The notes under the pieces are model-generated. The model did not search any database. It was given only the letters and a program-made list of their open reading frames with translations, and was not told the DNA's origin. DNA of 64,000 nt from Marsupella aquatica (Eukaryota > Marchantiophyta): positions 12,400,001 through 12,464,000 of the forward strand of contig OZ316896.1 of assembly GCA_973895155.1 (NCBI GenBank). The letters run 5' to 3'. The translations under genes were made by a program, and so were the position numbers. Every line of letters begins with the position of its first letter. Position 1 is the stretch's first letter. Positions 59,882-64,000 of this stretch are shown piece by piece.

Positions 59882-61927
59882 ACTCTGCGGCCGCTAAAGT
59901 AGTGTCCGTTGGCGGCCTCGCCCAGAAGTGCTAGCGTACTAATAATAACTAGGGTTCATTTTGCAGGGGGAGGATTCGGCCGCTAAAATATAGTCAGGGT
60001 TTAATAATAACCATGCTAGACAACAGACGTGGCGGACCGAAACCAACAAAGACAGGTGGATGCAATAACCTATCATTATTATTAGGTCATCACTGTAAGC
60101 CATGGCCTCTTGTTTGGGTGGAACGGCCAAAGAAGATCATTCATTAATAAAGCTATCCGATAATCCAAAAGGCACCACTGCGGGCTGGGCAGATATTTCC
60201 ATGGATATGATGACTACAACCAATTAATTAAAGAAAAGCAGACTACCCTAGTCGGAGCATCTATGGTATTGTGAAATGGTTTAGCTCATGGATAGAAAGG
60301 ACATTTGCCTGCTGGATCCAGCCTGCCAGCTTGTCCTCGTGAGGGCTAGGGCCTGGGGGATTCTAAATGATGTTTTGCTTTGAGCAGCTCCTGTAAAAGA
60401 AAACATTGCTGGTAACAAAAGAGTGCAACGGTTTCTGATGCACAAGTGTGAAGTTTTTGAGGGCAAAAAAAGTACCATTTGGAGCCTTTGTTCCCTTTGA
60501 ACCAGGGGAAAACCTCACCTGAGCAACCGCACACCTGGTTGGGCAATGTGGGTGGGGGGAACCCAACTCTATTACAAAGCACCACAAGGCCAGGCCAGGC
60601 CAGAGCCAGGAAGCCACCCACCATATTGTGAGTCCCTAGAATAGTTAGGCACTTGATTCTGCAACCACGGTCTCCAATTTAAATGTAGTTAACGAGGTCA
60701 GTAACTTACCTGTAGATAATGATAGGCACTCTGTAACAACTGGAAAACCTGGAAACGTTTTGGCAAACTCTTATCTAGAAAAATATATAACTGAGGGTCT
60801 TCCAGACAATACTTTGCCAAAAGCTTACAGGAGACAACAAGGTTCCAAGCAATTCCAATGGATCTAGCATTTCCTTCCCCCTCTTTCCTTCCCTTCATTA
60901 GGTTTGCTTTGTCTTTGGGATCATGTCTCCCTGTTTGGGTTTTTTTTTGCCCTTGGGCATTGTGTTATAGAGCACTTTCTGAGCTCCCAGAAACCAACCA
61001 TTTATGTGCATGAAAGATACTGAAAATGGTACATCCAGGTTACATTGGTCCATAGCAGTGTTCACTCAAATGTTGTGATCTATCAGAGCTTTTTCTCCCA
61101 CTAAAAAAACTGCTCAAAGGCGCTTTTTATTCTTCTCGTATCCTATTAATTTAATAGCACTCTACATGTTGTTAATAAGAAAGGATTTTTTTCCTGGGGT
61201 TAAGTGGATGTGAGGCCGAGCAGAATTTTTCCCCATCTTTTCATTCGACAACACATTATTTTTATTCGCAGCGGAGATTTTGACGTCCGGGAGGATTGTT
61301 TCCTTCGTTTCCATTGGGCAATATCGTGAATCTCGACTATCGTTTGTTCTTTACACAGTCCCGATCCAATCGGGAATCAATGGGGCCCGCCAAGATATTC
61401 TGAACTGATCGACTCAAGTCGTCGGACCCTGCGGACTCAGCTCAGCCAAGCGAATCCAGTACCGAAGGGCCCTCATCCTTTTACACTTACGTCTACAGAG
61501 AAATTTACAATTATAATCGCCACGTGTCCTTGCTTTCACGGCTCCCGGCCCGGACCTGACGGCTGCCGTCGGGAACTCGCCACATCTACGACTTTGAACT
61601 TTGCAGCTTGGTGAGGGAACATAATGATGTAGTTCTAATAAACATATATAAACCTAGTTGTATATTGTATATCATTGTGTATCACGACAAAATATACAGG
61701 GAGCACCCATACGGACCGCAAGGCATGTTATTCTTGTTTTTCGGTGGTGGGGGGTGTGGGGAAAGGGTGGTGGTGATGGTGCTGCTCAAAAGAAGGCATT
61801 TGTTTAGCGAGTTGGATTCACTCTTAGAACATTTGATTTCACATTTAAAATAACGATTCTTTAAAAACATATTAATTGAGGAGAAGAATAAATATCTGTC
61901 TGACAAAGCAAGATGGGAATCTACGAC
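59882..61927. other. Intergenic spacer, no gene seen
   Basis: Mixed spacer. The block 60280-60640 has overlapping minus-strand frames without domain resemblance. The segment 61240-61610 is more GC-rich and could be a promoter or the 5' end of a gene lying outside the frames I can read. Confidence 0.4.
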
Positions 61928-62060
61928 AAGGGCCTCTGGTCTAGCGTGAAGACTCTAGATGGCCACTGGGGCACAACTACATTCGGGGTGGGACCAAAGC
62001 TCATGCAAGGGCCTATGGTCTAGAGTGAAGTCTCTAGACCATGATTGTGGGGCACAGCTA
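61928..62060. repeat. Two-copy tandem repeat of about 70 bp
   Basis: The unit 'gggcctatggtctagagtgaagtctctaga..ggggcacagctacatt' occurs twice head to tail, with about ten differences. Confidence 0.7.
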
Positions 62061-62857
62061 CATTAGCCTCCCAATTACAAAGATCCAAGGGTTTGGGTCC
62101 CATTGCTAGTATTTAACTTCCTTGTATGAAAAACATAAACCTCAAATTCTAGGGGCCAGGGTACCAACAAGGTGGTCATATCCAGAATCACTACGCCAAC
62201 CTGATCAATGTAACATTCATGGCAACAATCTACAAAACAAGTTGGAGTCTCTACCCAAACTAGTTTGGGCCTTCCAAATATGATCAGAAACTAAGGCTTG
62301 AGTCGACAAAAACAGAGCCCAGATGGACCTCCACGTTTGGAAAAAGGCCCCCATGGATTTGGGCAACCCAGATTGACCTCAATGTTTTGTCAATTTAAAC
62401 TACAATAGCACTATATACAGTCCTTACTGAAATGTGACTTGTAAGTGGGCAGGAACTAGCTAGAGCCTAATTATATTCTGTTAGTCACAACTGGTATTTT
62501 GTGCATTGCTGATGGTTGCAAGTTGCGGGGAAAAATACACATAGTGGACCTCCAAACTAAACTTTATGTCTTGATCACCAAAAGAATGATTTTCTCTTCC
62601 AGCTGGCCTTTGGGCCCACAGGAAGTACCATTTAGTGTCAGAAATTCTTATAACATGGTTGGGACTCCTTATGACCCAAGAAAACCACTTTAAAATGCAA
62701 TATGTTCTATTGTTGTTGGATGTCGTCGCCAAATGCTGTAGACTACGACCGCAATGTCAAATGACCTGTTTGCCATGCGGCTGCAGCAGGATATGGAGCA
62801 CCACACTTAAAACTTGTTATATGCTGACAATCAAATAAATTTATTTACTATAATATA
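62061..62857. other. Intergenic, no gene seen
   Basis: AT-rich spacer; frames here show no family resemblance. Confidence 0.4.
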
Positions 62858-62943
62858 CAATCCCGCCTTTTTGTGCTCATCGTCCGTTCACAAAATTCAC
62901 TTTTGGAGGGAACTCATTATGACCATTGGATTTAAAACTTAAA
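62858..62943. repeat. Dispersed repeat, copy 2 (partner at 45333-45415)
   Basis: Contains 'aatcccgcc', 'cacaaaattcacttttggagggaa' and 'ccattggatttaaaa' in the same order as the copy 17.5 kb upstream. Confidence 0.45.
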
Positions 62944-63982
62944 TTTTTCTGCCCATCAGATCTATGTAAGGAAGAATAAAGAATTGAATAAAGAGTTTGT
63001 CCTAGCCTGGGGCACGGATCCATGGGCTTCCACCCACACCTAGACTCATTACAAACATCTAGAAAAAGGTCATTGGGAATTGAATTGACATGTGGCTATC
63101 ATGGGTAGATGGGTCTGACAAGAAAATCTAAGTAGACCTCACATGATTGCCCCATTCACGTAAAGTAAGAAGTATAGACAACTACAATACAAATTAAGTT
63201 GTGAGTTCAAAAGGGATGATTTATAGGAAAGTGGAAAAAATTAAGTCTACTAGGAGTAGTGAAAACATTGTTTTTTTCTAATCTCGATAAAGTACTTTTT
63301 CCAGGTTACATTAACATTCAATCCTATATTCTTTATTGCAATAACCTTATTGACCAAAGACACAATGGCCCCAAGAATAAAATGGCCCCAACAACGAAAT
63401 GGCCGGAGTGATAAATGATTGTAACAATAAAATGGTTATAAGGACAAATGTGCAATGCAAGTTAGGGCAATGGGGTTTCTATATATGTCATATTTCAAAT
63501 CACATTATAAAAAACTATCTCATCTCAAAGAGTTAGTGTAATCTACAAAAGTGGAAAAGGAAGGAACAAACCAATACCATCAATATATTTCAATGATTTT
63601 GACACCCTTGGATTGAGTGAAAGGGACCTATGGAAGTGAATACCATGGATATTTTTGCTCTTAAAGTAGGTGTTTACAAAATACATGTGCTAGCTAACTA
63701 CTTTCAAAAATTACATGTGCATAACATTGGTATCAGATTTGTTTTGTTTTTTGCTAAGGAGAAGAGAAATTTTCATTTTTCTGAGAGATCATTTATCTTT
63801 TGCTCCATGTTGATTCTTCTTCTCTTTCTTAATCATGTTGGAAAGGGAGGGGGGTGCCAAAGAGCCAGGATGGGAGACTGGAAGGAGAGAAAGGAACGAC
63901 ACAGAAGAGGAGATTGAAGAAAAAAGGGGAAAAATGTGAATTTATCTCCCTCCATATAGCTAAGGGCGACCACACTTGACCC
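62944..63982. other. AT-rich intergenic, no gene seen
   Basis: Includes 63365-63450, where 'aataaaatgg.c' is repeated four to five times. The last + frame (63630-63917) has no recognisable domain. Confidence 0.4.
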
Positions 63983-64000
63983 TGTAACACCCCAGCCGCC
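63983..64000 (+). mobile_element. Possible start of an LTR, cut by the window edge
   Basis: TGTAACACCCCAGCCGCC. Many plant Ty3-type LTRs begin TGTAACACCC(C/T). Only 18 bases are visible, so this rests on the motif alone. Confidence 0.25.

Noticed and set aside
1-64000. CRISPR arrays, bacterial operons, phage or viral genes
   Set aside because: No regularly spaced repeats with unique spacers, no ribosome-binding-site spacing and no viral protein signatures. All recognised genes are intron-bearing eukaryotic genes.

Overview
The window is nuclear DNA of a green plant-lineage eukaryote (Streptophyta). Its genes are split by many introns, nearly all GT-AG. Two encode products with chloroplast transit-like N-termini (a KAS I-type condensing enzyme and an m-type thioredoxin), and a third encodes a plant-type clock regulator with a CCT domain. 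The spacers are long, AT-rich and full of decayed repeats. The clock-type regulator still carries the phospho-acceptor Asp that flowering-plant PRR proteins have lost. That points to a charophyte alga or a bryophyte-grade plant rather than a seed plant; this is an inference and the species cannot be named from the sequence.

Layout. 0.3-2.7 kb: remains of an LTR-type retroelement. 2.7-9.5 kb: spacer with a 298-bp Mutator-like miniature element. 9.86-14.33 kb (+): beta-ketoacyl-ACP synthase I/II, six exons. 14.3-20.7 kb: spacer with a second copy of the miniature element and a GGTTCGGG-rich array. 20.7-25.8 kb (+): a half-size ABC transporter of the ABCD2/YddA-SbmA type, ten exons, one intron with a GC donor. 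28.1-29.3 kb (-): plastid m-type thioredoxin, two exons, tail-to-tail with the ABC gene. 29.3-38.0 kb: spacer holding one gag-like open frame. 38.05-41.30 kb (+): RAD51B, eleven exons, tail-to-tail with an RRM protein gene (42.05-42.86 kb, -). 42.9-49.9 kb: repeat-rich spacer. 49.97-54.64 kb (-): PRR7/PRR37-type regulator, eight exons. 56.1-58.1 kb (-): a Crypton-like tyrosine recombinase, three or four exons, enclosed by a 96-bp direct repeat. 59.13-59.52 kb (-): a small two-exon gene for a 97-residue protein of unknown function. 59.5-64.0 kb: spacer, probably ending at the first bases of an LTR.

The genes are independent eukaryotic units, not an operon. KAS I (plastid fatty-acid elongation) and thioredoxin m (plastid redox control) act in the chloroplast; the ABC half transporter may do so too. 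RAD51B (homologous recombination) and the PRR (light/clock transcription) act in the nucleus; the RRM protein is probably nuclear. Exon models were built by hand: for KAS, ABC, TRX, RAD51B, RRM, PRR and the recombinase all listed junctions keep the reading frame, and total lengths fit the families where a family length is known.

Most worth following up: the Crypton-like recombinase with its flanking direct repeat and small neighbour gene; the PRR with an intact D-D-K receiver; and the miniature Mutator-like family, proven here by two copies each bounded by a perfect but different 9-bp target duplication.
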